Positions 27,356 through 36,122 of a stretch of 64,000 nt of DNA are shown piece by piece (the first letter of the stretch is position 1; every line of letters begins with the position of its first letter). The DNA lies in NCBI RefSeq assembly GCF_000212415.1, contig NC_015500.1, positions 1,798,001 through 1,862,000 on the forward strand, read 5' to 3'. This DNA is from Treponema brennaborense DSM 12168 (GTDB lineage: Bacteria; Spirochaetota; Spirochaetia; Treponematales; Treponemataceae). Both the position numbers and the translations under genes were made by a program. The notes beneath the pieces are model-generated. The model made no database searches. It had not been told where the DNA came from and saw only the letters and a program-made list of their open reading frames with translations.

Positions 27356-27730
27356 ATGAGTGTTATGAATGCTATTGGGCAGACTTTGGCAACGGATGGC
27401 CGCTCGTATTACAACACAGATGTGACAGCAAAAGAAAAAAAAGGATCCGCACAATTTCAGAATATTATGCAGGATTCGGGAAAAGTGGCTGAAAGCATTG
27501 TCAAAAATCTTGCCGAAACACAACAGGATATTATTGAACTGCAAAAACTTTCTGACTCCTTAGGCAGAGAAGTCCGCTTCAAAGTAAATGAAGAACTCGG
27601 ACAAGTTGTTGTCAAGATCGTAGATCCGTCTACCGATAAGGTTATAAAGGAGATACCGTCTGCCGATATACAACATCTGCAAATCAAGATCAGGGAAGCT
27701 ATCGGGCTTCTCGTAGATGAGCAGATTTAA
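27356..27730 (+). CDS. flaG: FlaG-family flagellar protein
   Basis: 124 residues. The C-terminal half has the FlaG pattern: VRFKVNEELGQVVVKIVDPSTDKVIKEIPS, followed by a helix. FlaG proteins affect filament length or stability and are typically encoded between flagellin and the fliD cap gene, as here. The N-terminal half is polar and probably flexible. ATG at 27356 with AGGAGG 7 nt upstream; fliD follows after 26 bp. Confidence 0.88.
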   Translation: MSVMNAIGQTLATDGRSYYNTDVTAKEKKGSAQFQNIMQDSGKVAESIVKNLAETQQDIIELQKLSDSLGREVRFKVNEELGQVVVKIVDPSTDKVIKEIPSADIQHLQIKIREAIGLLVDEQI

Positions 27731-27756
27731 CGTTTCTTTGCAGACACGCGCATATA

Positions 27757-29826
27757 ATGGCTGGAATCAGTATACCCGGTGTCAGTGACAAATATAAAAC
27801 GAACGACCTCGTTGAAAGCTTGATGAAAGCCGAGCGGATTCCGCTTGACCGTGAGCAGAAAACGCTGGACGGGTATAAAGAACAGCAAACCGCGTGGCGC
27901 AGCGTCAACAAGAATATGAGTTCTTTGCGGGAAACGGTGCGCAGCCTGTATTCGTATGATAATCCGTTTAACAACAAGCTCGCCTCCTCCACGGACGAGG
28001 CGGCGATAACCGCAGAAGCCGGCAGAGACGCCGCTTTTGAATCGTTCAAAATAGAAGTTCTCAATCCGGCAGCCGCAGACCGTTTTTTATCCGCGGAAAT
28101 CGAAAAAAACGCAGAAGTTCCCGCCGGCACGTATACGTACCGCAGCGGCGACAAATCGGTGAGCATGAACTGGAAAGGCGGCGCGTTGCAGGATTTTACC
28201 GCCGCTTTGAACAAACGGAGCAACGGCGTCGTAAAAGCTTCGCTCATCGGCGTTTCGGCGGGCAAACAGTCGCTCATGATCGAATCGCTGCACACCGGCA
28301 ATGAAAATAAGCTGATATTTGAAGACGCGGCGCTCGACTTTGCAGAATCGGTCGATATGATCCGAAAAGTCAAATCGCAGGTGGAAACGTTCGCCGCGTC
28401 CGGAAAAGAACTTCGCGCGGCGCCGGAAACGGCCGCGGTACCGGAACAGGAGTTTATGCCGCCGCTTTCCGAAAAAAACGTTTCATACGCGGACGGAGCC
28501 GTTCACGTGCCGCCGCGCGGCAGTTTTTCCGTAAAAATTCCCGCGGGCATAGCGGCAGATCCCAATCAGCAGATAGAATTTACCGTTTTTGAAAACCGAA
28601 CGGAAGATATTACCGCGGCGCTCAACGAACAGGCGCGGACGCCGGAACTGCCCGACGCGGGAAGCGTTTCATTCAAAGGGATTCAAGTAGAAAATATCAA
28701 ATCGGACACTACCCTGCCCGCGGCGGCGGAAACGGTACCCAAAGAGCCGCTCGTACCGGTGGAAGACGACGCCGTATTCTCCGTCCGAATGAAAGACGGC
28801 TCCGAAAAACTACTTGCGTACGCCGACGCGGCAGCGCAGGATGACGGCGGCCGCAAAATGATCATACGGACGGCCGATTACGACGGAATCGATTCGATCG
28901 TCGTACGCAATCGGAACACCGGCAAAGAGTTTTCCGTATCTGCCATGAGCGCGTACAACAGAAACGCAGATCTCGGCTTCGAGCCGTCCCATCCGGTAAG
29001 CACCGCCGCCGATGCTAAAATAAAGTACGAAGGCATCACCATCACGCGGCCGACGAACACGATAGACGACATAGTTCCCAACGTTACGCTTACCGTCGCC
29101 GCCGCAACGGAAAAACCCGCTACAATAAAAATCGAACCGGATACCGAATCGGCGAAAGAAGCACTCATAACGTTCATCGGCAAATACAATCAAGTCGTTG
29201 CCGAAATGAATATCCTGACGCAGAACAAACTGGAACTGATTACGGAATTGGAATACCTTACCGACGCGGAAATCGAACAATACGACAAATGGCTCGGCCT
29301 GTTTCAAAACGATTTTTCACTCACCAACGGAAAAAGCGCCATGCAGACCATCATGTCGACGCCGTATCAAATCGATGCGAATACGGACATTTCAATGCTT
29401 TCCCAAATCGGCATTTCCGGCAGCGCAACCGCGTACAGCGGCTATTCGGCAAGTAAAATGCGCGGCTATATGGAAATAGACGAAAAGAAACTCGACGCGG
29501 CGTTAAAAAGCAATCTGGCTGATATCAAAAACATATTCGGATACGACAGCGACGGCGATCTTATCATAGACAGCGGTATCGCGTATCAGCTGGATAAGCG
29601 GCTGCAGAGCTTCGTGCAGAGCGGCGGTATTCTGGCAACGAAAACGTCGGGACTCGACGGCAAGATCACCGACTCGGAATCGAAGATCAAAAAACTTGAG
29701 ACACAGCTCGCGTCGAAAGAACAGGAATTGAAACAGAAATACGGTCAAATGGAATCGACGCTGAACAGTCTGGAGTCTCAGTCGAATTCAATCACGAATA
29801 CATTCAGTAATCAAAACAATAGGTAA
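27757..29826 (+). CDS. fliD: Flagellar filament cap protein FliD
   Basis: 689 residues, the cap (hook-associated protein 2) that helps flagellin polymerise. N-terminal FliD domain: SIPGVSDKYKTNDLVESLMKAERIPL and the helix KTLDGYKEQQTAWRSVNKNMSSLR. C-terminal FliD domain: LITFIGKYNQVVAEMNIL, DISMLSQIGIS and the long coiled coil near the end (DSESKIKKLETQLASKEQEL). The middle is a large variable region, making it longer than enteric FliD. It follows flaG; fliS is not obvious downstream, where an unknown gene sits instead. No good ribosome-binding site, which suggests coupling to flaG. Confidence 0.93.
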   Translation: MAGISIPGVSDKYKTNDLVESLMKAERIPLDREQKTLDGYKEQQTAWRSVNKNMSSLRETVRSLYSYDNPFNNKLASSTDEAAITAEAGRDAAFESFKIEVLNPAAADRFLSAEIEKNAEVPAGTYTYRSGDKSVSMNWKGGALQDFTAALNKRSNGVVKASLIGVSAGKQSLMIESLHTGNENKLIFEDAALDFAESVDMIRKVKSQVETFAASGKELRAAPETAAVPEQEFMPPLSEKNVSYADGAVHVPPRGSFSVKIPAGIAADPNQQIEFTVFENRTEDITAALNEQARTPELPDAGSVSFKGIQVENIKSDTTLPAAAETVPKEPLVPVEDDAVFSVRMKDGSEKLLAYADAAAQDDGGRKMIIRTADYDGIDSIVVRNRNTGKEFSVSAMSAYNRNADLGFEPSHPVSTAADAKIKYEGITITRPTNTIDDIVPNVTLTVAAATEKPATIKIEPDTESAKEALITFIGKYNQVVAEMNILTQNKLELITELEYLTDAEIEQYDKWLGLFQNDFSLTNGKSAMQTIMSTPYQIDANTDISMLSQIGISGSATAYSGYSASKMRGYMEIDEKKLDAALKSNLADIKNIFGYDSDGDLIIDSGIAYQLDKRLQSFVQSGGILATKTSGLDGKITDSESKIKKLETQLASKEQELKQKYGQMESTLNSLESQSNSITNTFSNQNNR

Positions 29827-29839
29827 TAACGAGGTACGT

Positions 29840-30433
29840 ATGGACATTATCATCAACGGGACGAAAGCGGATATTACACTGGAAACGGAGCAAACGGTCG
29901 GAGACGTATTGCGCGCAATTGAAACCGAATGCGCGCGGCACGACGCGACGACAGTCGGTATTGAAATCGACGGAAAAACCGTTACGGCGGACGATTTTGA
30001 CCGCGCGGCGGCGCAGTCCCTTGCAGACGTACGGTCCGTTTCCCTGACGACGGTAACGCAGGAAGATATCAGCGCCTCTTTTGCCGAAATAGGAGATTCG
30101 TTCGAGCAGCTCTGCGGCGATCTGGAACAGATTTCGGTACAGTTTCAAAGCGGAAAAGACAAACAGGCAGCCGCAGCCATTAAAAAACTGGCGGATACGG
30201 TCGACGCATTCTGCAGAACTGCGACGTTATCCGCTTTGTTTCCCGAACGCTTCGCACAGCTGCGTATCAGGGATTTGAGTCTCTCCGCATTTTTTGAAGA
30301 ATTCGCGCCGGTACTTACCGATTTTGAACAGGCTCTCAAAGATACCGATTCGGTTCTTATCGGCGATTTGGCGGAATACGAAATCCGACCTCGCATCGAA
30401 TCAATAATTGAAATGATACGCTCCGCACAATAA
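29840..30433 (+). CDS. Unknown cytoplasmic protein downstream of fliD
   Basis: 197 residues, not recognised. It starts with a small beta domain (MDIIINGTKADITLETEQTVGDVLRAIE, ubiquitin-like in pattern), followed by a helical C-terminal part (FEQLCGDLEQISVQFQSGKDKQ; FFEEFAPVLTDFEQAL). No signal or membrane segment. Its position directly after fliD, with GAGG 6 nt upstream of the ATG, is where a flagellar export chaperone such as fliS stands in many bacteria, and a helical acidic protein would suit that role. This is inference. I believe T. pallidum has unknown genes in the same position. Confidence 0.65.
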   Translation: MDIIINGTKADITLETEQTVGDVLRAIETECARHDATTVGIEIDGKTVTADDFDRAAAQSLADVRSVSLTTVTQEDISASFAEIGDSFEQLCGDLEQISVQFQSGKDKQAAAAIKKLADTVDAFCRTATLSALFPERFAQLRIRDLSLSAFFEEFAPVLTDFEQALKDTDSVLIGDLAEYEIRPRIESIIEMIRSAQ

Positions 30434-30489
30434 AACGGACGACGGGAAAACGCCCGTGTTGACTTGCAGACAGCTTTGGAGTATGGTAT

Positions 30490-30756
30490 ATGCATGTTTT
30501 GAATCTGAAGAACGTTCAGAAAAACGACGGTGTTATTTATTATCGCAGAGAATACAGTGCGGACGCGGAAATCCAAACACCGGGAGCAGTAGAAAATCTC
30601 CCGGTTACGTTTACGATAGAAACGGGTCCGTTAGGCAATAAAGAACTTGATTTGTGCTTCGACAGCGGAATATTGAATTATCCGGTGCTTCCCGTCAAAA
30701 AAGCGCTGAAAGATTTCATTCTGCTGAAAGATAAGGACGGGGAATTACCGCTATGA
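30490..30756 (+). CDS. Unknown 88-residue protein coupled to tsaE
   Basis: Small soluble protein with no recognised domain; pattern of alternating beta strands (GVIYYRREYSAD, LPVTFTIETGPLG, ELDLCFDSGILNYPVLPV) and a closing helix. Its TGA overlaps the tsaE ATG (ATGA), so expression is coupled to t6A synthesis genes. GGAG stands 8 nt before the ATG. Function unknown. Confidence 0.65.
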   Translation: MHVLNLKNVQKNDGVIYYRREYSADAEIQTPGAVENLPVTFTIETGPLGNKELDLCFDSGILNYPVLPVKKALKDFILLKDKDGELPL

Positions 30757-31187
30757 TTTTTCATACCAAAACGGCTGAAGAAACGATTGCACTCGGCAGG
30801 CGAATCGGAAAAAAGCTGAAACCGGGCGCAGTGCTCGCAATGGAAGGAACGCTTGCAGCCGGTAAAACGACTATTACGAAAGGAATCGCGGAATCGCTCG
30901 GAGTTGCCGAAACGATTACCAGTCCCACGTTTACCCTCGTTTCCGAATATGAAGGGAACGTACCGCTGTACCATATGGACGTCTACCGGCTCGATTCCGC
31001 AGAAGATTTTCTGAACCTCGGCGTTGAAGACATGCTCTACGGAAAGGGCGTCTGCATTATCGAATGGAGTGAAAAAGTCCGGAAAGAACTGCCGACGACG
31101 ACGATTACCGTCAGATTGGAAGCCGACGACGACGGCGCGCGCACGATAACGGTAGAAAATTGGCCGTACGGAGATATAACCGAATGA
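30753..31187 (+). CDS. tsaE: tRNA t6A biosynthesis ATPase TsaE
   Basis: 144 residues (YjeE family). P-loop MEGTLAAGKTTITKGIAESLG at residues 30-50 (GTLAAGKT instead of the usual GDLGAGKT), then TSPTFTLVSEY, YHMDVYRL, and IEWSEKV, all diagnostic. With TsaB and TsaD it forms the complex that installs threonylcarbamoyladenosine at A37 of ANN-decoding tRNAs. It overlaps tsaB by 4 bp (ATGA). Confidence 0.93.
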   Translation: MIFHTKTAEETIALGRRIGKKLKPGAVLAMEGTLAAGKTTITKGIAESLGVAETITSPTFTLVSEYEGNVPLYHMDVYRLDSAEDFLNLGVEDMLYGKGVCIIEWSEKVRKELPTTTITVRLEADDDGARTITVENWPYGDITE

Positions 31188-31867
31188 AAGCTCTTGCAAT
31201 AGACAGCGCGGTATCGGGAATAACGGTTGCCGCCGTAAATGATGAAAAAAAAGCTTCACTTTTTCTTGACATCGGCATGAAGCAGTCCGAGAAATTACTG
31301 CCGGCAGTGCAGTACGTCATGGAACAAGTACAGCTGCAACCCGGCGAACTGGAATTTACCGTCCTCGATAAGGGGCCCGGCTCGTTTACCGGATTGCGGC
31401 TCGGATTCGCCGCACTGAAAGCGCTGGAATTGGCGTTCACGTGCCCGGTATACGGTGTCACGACGCTCGACGCTTACGCGTACCCGTATAAAGCGTGGCC
31501 GGGTTCGGTTCTGGCCGTAATCGACGCAAAAAAAGACCGTTTGTACGCGGCGCTCTACCGGAACGGAACGCAGACGCACGCACCCGCGGACGCGGAACCG
31601 GAAAAAATACGGTCCTGGCTTGACGGCGAGCAGCCGGTGCTGCTGGTCGGCGCGGACGCGGCGTTCGCATATCGGACGCTTACCGAAGGGTACGAATCGG
31701 AACTCGATCTGCGGTATTTCGGCAATATTCAGGCGTCAGCATCCGACGCGCTGTTCGCGATAGCGGACGGAATGCGGCAAAACGGCGAAGCGCCGCTCGC
31801 ACCGTACGAAGGCCCGCTGTATCTGCGTAAAAGCGAAGCCGAAGAAAGCGTCGGGAAGCCCCGATAA
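31184..31867 (+). CDS. tsaB: tRNA t6A biosynthesis scaffold TsaB
   Basis: 227 residues, ASKHA-fold, non-catalytic partner of TsaD. Diagnostic features: MKALAIDSAVSG at the start and the LDKGPGSFTGLRLGFAALKAL segment, with VYGVTTLDAYAYP following. I start at 31184 rather than upstream because this ATG sits in ATGA with the tsaE stop and matches the family N-terminus. It is the last chromosomal-core gene before the accessory island; the following 70 bp contain no gene. Confidence 0.93.
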   Translation: MKALAIDSAVSGITVAAVNDEKKASLFLDIGMKQSEKLLPAVQYVMEQVQLQPGELEFTVLDKGPGSFTGLRLGFAALKALELAFTCPVYGVTTLDAYAYPYKAWPGSVLAVIDAKKDRLYAALYRNGTQTHAPADAEPEKIRSWLDGEQPVLLVGADAAFAYRTLTEGYESELDLRYFGNIQASASDALFAIADGMRQNGEAPLAPYEGPLYLRKSEAEESVGKPR

Positions 31868-31936
31868 AAATACCGTTTCCGGCCGCCGGTTCGCAAACGG
31901 AGACGGCAATCGCGGTATCCGAGCGGGAACAGCCAC

Positions 31937-32015
31937 TACCTGATGCTGAAATAAAATCTGTTCAAATATGTCACTCTGTTCTTTGCCCGCTGCCACAGCG
32001 AACTCTGCGGATACG
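31937..32015 (-). pseudogene. 3'-end remnant of the lipoprotein gene at 55394-57262
   Basis: Reads PQSSLWQRAKNRVTYLNRFYFSIR then TAG on the minus strand, the same as the C-terminus of the lipoprotein gene 23.4 kb to the right except for Q to R. It has no upstream coding part: the next bases belong to the 3' end of a polysaccharide lyase gene. Confidence 0.9.
31940..32015. repeat. Left 76-bp direct repeat flanking the island
   Basis: Identical to 55398-55473 at 74 of 76 positions (differences at 31981 and 31988), same orientation, offset 23,458 bp. It marks the left edge of the polysaccharide island. Confidence 0.92.
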
Positions 32016-32018
32016 GCT

Positions 32019-34595
32019 TCATTCTGAAATACCGAACAGAATACGGGAACTCTTTCCTTCCGCACCGATACAGTTCATCATTATATCGGCGCGTTTTTCA
32101 TCATCACTGATACGGGCGGTAATGAAAGCGTCGGCAGTAATTATTTTTCTTATTTTTTTCTGCCGATTCGGCGCCCCCTCATAAGACACACCGATCCGAA
32201 TTTGCCGTTTTTCCATCGTCGGATCCGACACGGCAAGCTCCAGCAACTGCCGTTCCGTATCATACCGCAGCAAAAACGCCCCCGCCCCATCGACTGAAAC
32301 ATCGGGAAAAAAAACGACACTATTTTCCGCCGGCTGAATAACGACAGGGTCGTCAGTCCAAACATGTATACCCCAAATAGGAGTTTTTCCGTTTCCCGTT
32401 TGCAAATTGCAAACGGCCTGCACGCGCTCCGTGTTGGAAATGACTGTAATTTCAGGGGCGGCAGCATACCGCACCAACTCGGCCGACGTTACCGCGGGCA
32501 GAATGATGTACGCATATGCCGCCCGCTGCGGATTTTTGCCGTGATCAATCCATAGTTCAAAAAAATTTTTTACGACGGTGTCGTATAGGGCTCCTTTCAA
32601 ACCGATTGCAGACCAGCTGCCGGTACGAGATATTATATGATAACGAATGTCAGACTGCGGCTGTAACAGTATGTAACCGATGCCGAACCGGCTATTTGCA
32701 ACGGATCGCACATGAAAATATCGAACCGAGCCCGCCGCCCCGGAAAAGACACACCGATCGGGCGGCACATCCGTAATTCTGCGGTTTTCGAGAATCGTTT
32801 CTATATGTCTGGTATCGTCGGCTGCATCCTGAGACGAAATATCAGCCCCCAGACAGACTATTTCGTTATCGAACATGAACCACGATTTTTTTGCCCGCAA
32901 AGACGGATACGCCCGTACTGCGGTATCAGGAATCGGCAGACCGTTTTCTTCTATTAAATTGCCGCTCAATTGCATACCGGCGCTGCCGTATTTATCCAGC
33001 GACACCCCGCCGACCCAGGTTTCCCGGGAAAATAACTTACTGCCTTTTCCCGGAATCAGCGGTACCGGATCAACGGTCGTACCGGCCAGCCGATACGGAT
33101 TTACCGCCGCCCAAAATCCGTCACTGTAATGGCTCGCATCGGAATCGTACAAATACGTCATACCGTCTGAAGAATGCCAGCCGTGCTTATTTTCTCCGTT
33201 TATACTTTCAAAATTGCAGACCCGTTTTGAAAACATGCTGACGGAAAAAACGAAGTTTTTTCTCCGGTGAATAACGCGATCCGCATACGGAAACAGTATA
33301 TGACTGTCTGCAGACACAGCAGGCGTTACCGAATTATCCGCCAATGTTTTTTCCGCAAGCATCAAAAGGTACGGGTCGGAGGTCTGTTTCAAGAATTCCC
33401 GGTAAGAATCTTCAAGAATCCAAGACTTGGCGTGTCCTTGTATTTCTTTTTTTTCTGCGGAACCTGCAGGCAAAAGGTTCGCCAATACCAAAAAACCGCC
33501 GATAACATTATGCCCGGTTACGTGATCGGATTCATTGTATCGGGAAACAGCCCTGCCCCGCAGCATGTCGAGCGCTATCCCCTTGTATACGCAGGGAATG
33601 AAACTTTTTTGGGCGAACTCGTATAACAGCCGAATTTGCGCCTCAGGAAGAGACATGGATGCGGAAGCAAAAACGGAAAAAAGCGTGCAAGCACCGAGTA
33701 AAAATTCACTGCCGTACGTTCCCGTGTACGGTACGTGAATATGCTGACGGAAAGTTCCGTCTTCATAAAATCCGTCGGAAAAACTGCCGTCGCTATTCCG
33801 TATTTCATATTGAATCGCATCCGACGCAGCCGAAAAAGCTTTGCGCAATTGCTCACCGTTTTCCGAAAGAATCGCCATCAGTAAGGCGACCCGTGCAGAA
33901 TCAATCCTGTTTGCTCCGCGGCTTTCAACCGGCTGAACGGTTGACGCAATTCCGTTCCATGCGGCGGGAGAATTTCGGTTATAATACGGATCGGATTGAT
34001 AAAACAATACCGTTCCGGTCAAACACCGAATCAGTTCGGAATCGAGTACGTCATACAGTAAAATACAGACGGATCCGATATGTTCGGGGATCGCCAGTTC
34101 CCAGTACCACCAGTTACCGTAATACGCAGATAAGCGCGGATATCCGGTATCGGCAACCCAGCGGAGCGCCCGTTTCAGAAAGGCCTCGTAAGCAGCATCG
34201 TGATATCGGGAACAAAGCGGCGTAGCCCAGGCTTTTGCAATCCATTCCAAACGCATCACGATTCGTCTCAGGTGCGCCGGATCGGATTGCCACCGAGATA
34301 CGTCCTCGTCAATCCACGGACAGCCGTCATCGGAATCGACAGCGGCGGCGAAGTGTTTTTCAGCCACACCGGATAACGAAGCAGTCAAGCGGGCAGCATC
34401 GCCGCTGCCGCCGTCCGTTCGCGTATCGATTATCCGAGAACGCCACGCATCGCGCAGTTTTGTAAAGGAAACGGCTTGTTCCGCACTGCCGTTTTTTTCG
34501 GCCGAGTCTCCGTTTATAAAACCGGTGCAGCCGGTAACAATGCTGCAATACAACAGCAATATGCAGACACCCGATATGACTGACTTTTTATGCAT
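32019..34595 (-). CDS. Polysaccharide lyase family 8, lipoprotein-anchored (PL8-A)
   Basis: 858 residues. A lipoprotein signal (hydrophobic core then IVTGC, Cys 23) anchors it to a membrane. The PL8 alpha/alpha toroid has the hallmark NWWYWELAIP at 161-170 and catalytic candidates Asn 229 (GANRID), His 285 and Tyr 294 (QHIHVPYTGTYG, spacing of nine as in hyaluronate lyase), and Arg 346/348 (RGRAVSR). The beta-sandwich part contains GENKHGWHSSDGMTYLY and SWFMFDNEIVCLG. PL8 enzymes eliminate hyaluronan, chondroitin or xanthan to unsaturated uronate ends; the exact substrate is not decided by sequence. Last gene of its operon, it starts 3 bp after the barrel gene and stops 3 bp from the left direct repeat. 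Confidence 0.9.
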   Translation of the reverse strand: MHKKSVISGVCILLLYCSIVTGCTGFINGDSAEKNGSAEQAVSFTKLRDAWRSRIIDTRTDGGSGDAARLTASLSGVAEKHFAAAVDSDDGCPWIDEDVSRWQSDPAHLRRIVMRLEWIAKAWATPLCSRYHDAAYEAFLKRALRWVADTGYPRLSAYYGNWWYWELAIPEHIGSVCILLYDVLDSELIRCLTGTVLFYQSDPYYNRNSPAAWNGIASTVQPVESRGANRIDSARVALLMAILSENGEQLRKAFSAASDAIQYEIRNSDGSFSDGFYEDGTFRQHIHVPYTGTYGSEFLLGACTLFSVFASASMSLPEAQIRLLYEFAQKSFIPCVYKGIALDMLRGRAVSRYNESDHVTGHNVIGGFLVLANLLPAGSAEKKEIQGHAKSWILEDSYREFLKQTSDPYLLMLAEKTLADNSVTPAVSADSHILFPYADRVIHRRKNFVFSVSMFSKRVCNFESINGENKHGWHSSDGMTYLYDSDASHYSDGFWAAVNPYRLAGTTVDPVPLIPGKGSKLFSRETWVGGVSLDKYGSAGMQLSGNLIEENGLPIPDTAVRAYPSLRAKKSWFMFDNEIVCLGADISSQDAADDTRHIETILENRRITDVPPDRCVFSGAAGSVRYFHVRSVANSRFGIGYILLQPQSDIRYHIISRTGSWSAIGLKGALYDTVVKNFFELWIDHGKNPQRAAYAYIILPAVTSAELVRYAAAPEITVISNTERVQAVCNLQTGNGKTPIWGIHVWTDDPVVIQPAENSVVFFPDVSVDGAGAFLLRYDTERQLLELAVSDPTMEKRQIRIGVSYEGAPNRQKKIRKIITADAFITARISDDEKRADIMMNCIGAEGKSSRILFGISE
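32851..32899. repeat. Near-identical DNA patch shared by PL8-A and PL8-B
   Basis: 47 of 49 positions match 36906-36954. It encodes the shared KKSWFMFDNEIVCLG core of the beta-sandwich in both lyases, and lies in genes that are otherwise much more diverged. Confidence 0.8.
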
Positions 34596-34598
34596 ATT

Positions 34599-36122
34599 CT
34601 ATAGCTTCATGGTAACGGCTACACCCAAATTGCTCTGTTTCAGCGAATCGAGGGTACTGGTGAAATCAGTCGAAAACGAATACGCCGTATCTACTATAAA
34701 CGAACCGGTAATATACCACGTAAATCCCATTCCGAATGAAACCGAAACGGGCTGCAGCGTATGAAACGCACGTTCCGTCCGAAGCTCGGAAGACGCAGCC
34801 GGCACGACTTCTTTTCTTTCGGTTTTTGTTCCATCCGAAGCAACGGTCAGCGTTGCCGTTTTACGAACCGTGCTCGGTTTTTCCTCCGTAATATGGGAAT
34901 ACGTATAGCGAACAAGCTGAGATGAAACGCCGGCGTGGAGCACTGCCTTTTTCGGAATAATCGACCACTGCAGGCCGGCGGACAGTTTGGGAATACAAGA
35001 AACGATTCGTTCTTCTTTCATACTGCCCTTATATTCTACAGTTACTTGTTTTTCCGAACCATTCAGCACGCCGCTATCCGTATACGCAAGAATTGTTTTA
35101 ACCGTGGTAACTTCAGACAGCGGAGTATTTCTGAAGCGGAATTCAATCGGTACGTCGACGCCTATTTTCAGCTGCAGCGTTTTATGCAGCGTAAAAGACG
35201 GTTTATATCCTGCCGAAAATTTATGAATAAAATCCGTACGTCCCGGCTGATACCACGATTGTTCCGCATCACGATGTTCCGCAAGGCGGCCCGCCTGCAG
35301 CGTATCACCGGTATACGTATACAGCTGCGGTCTGTCGTTAAAAAACATGGAAAAAAAATTGTAACTCAAACCGAACGGCCCCCAGCCGCTGTAAAAAAAC
35401 AGCCGCAACTGTCGCGTAGTGTTGTCTTTTTTGCCTTCGGTTTGCGTCCGTTCAGAATCGGAAATGAATTCCGCCGCGGCACTTTGTACAGCCCTATTCT
35501 CCGCATAGCCGCCGTACGGTTTTAAAGTCAGGACTTTTCCTGCCAGGGGGATACGAAATCCGGTCCAATCAAAATCGGTTCTATAATAAGTACGGTCGAT
35601 TTTTGCCGTATCACCGATTCCCGAAGATGCTGCCGGAGAAAAACTGAACGAACTGCCGTTATACTGAATTCGTTCAAACGGTTCCTCATACGGAAATCCG
35701 CGGAAAGCGTTTACCGTATGAGTTTCAAAAACAACCTTAAAAGCCAAATTCCGTACGCCGACCAGAACGGACGCAACGTGTTTATTTTTCGGTTTCGCGC
35801 CCGGAAACATTTCGGGGTATATTTTCGGCAATGCAAAAAACTGGAACGTATTATTCGCATATGCGCCGCCGACATATACGGACCCGATCCGGGCTGCGGC
35901 AGCAATATCCGTCCACACAGACGAACTGCCGACAGCAAACACAGCTTTATCGAACCGAATGTTTTTAAAACTTACCGGATTTAAAATAGAATCCATTTCT
36001 GCCGTAAAAAGTCCGGTTGCTTCATAACTTTTGGATTTCATTTGCGCCGGAAGCTGAACGGCCGCACATATCAGTAAAAAAAATATCAAAAACGGATGAC
36101 GCACGCGGATAATCGTATTCAT
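34599..36122 (-). CDS. Predicted outer-membrane beta-barrel protein of the island
   Basis: 507 residues with a signal peptide (hydrophobic FLIFFLLICAAVQL, cleavage near PAQ). The rest is rich in amphipathic strands with aromatic ends (VYVGGAYANNTFQFFAL, LRLFFYSGWGPFGLSYNFFSMFF, SVSFGMGFTWYI, VDTAYSFSTDF) and ends NLGVAVTMKL, as barrel proteins do. I do not recognise a family. It overlaps the upstream lyase by 4 bp (ATGA) and precedes the next lyase by 3 bp, so it is probably the outer-membrane channel or glycan-binding barrel for lyase products; that role is inference. Confidence 0.7.
   Translation of the reverse strand: MNTIIRVRHPFLIFFLLICAAVQLPAQMKSKSYEATGLFTAEMDSILNPVSFKNIRFDKAVFAVGSSSVWTDIAAAARIGSVYVGGAYANNTFQFFALPKIYPEMFPGAKPKNKHVASVLVGVRNLAFKVVFETHTVNAFRGFPYEEPFERIQYNGSSFSFSPAASSGIGDTAKIDRTYYRTDFDWTGFRIPLAGKVLTLKPYGGYAENRAVQSAAAEFISDSERTQTEGKKDNTTRQLRLFFYSGWGPFGLSYNFFSMFFNDRPQLYTYTGDTLQAGRLAEHRDAEQSWYQPGRTDFIHKFSAGYKPSFTLHKTLQLKIGVDVPIEFRFRNTPLSEVTTVKTILAYTDSGVLNGSEKQVTVEYKGSMKEERIVSCIPKLSAGLQWSIIPKKAVLHAGVSSQLVRYTYSHITEEKPSTVRKTATLTVASDGTKTERKEVVPAASSELRTERAFHTLQPVSVSFGMGFTWYITGSFIVDTAYSFSTDFTSTLDSLKQSNLGVAVTMKL

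Noticed and set aside
30459-30487. TTGACT-N17-TATGGT as promoter of the 88-residue gene
   Set aside because: The predicted start of transcription (about 30494) falls after the ATG at 30490, whose Shine-Dalgarno sequence lies inside the putative promoter.
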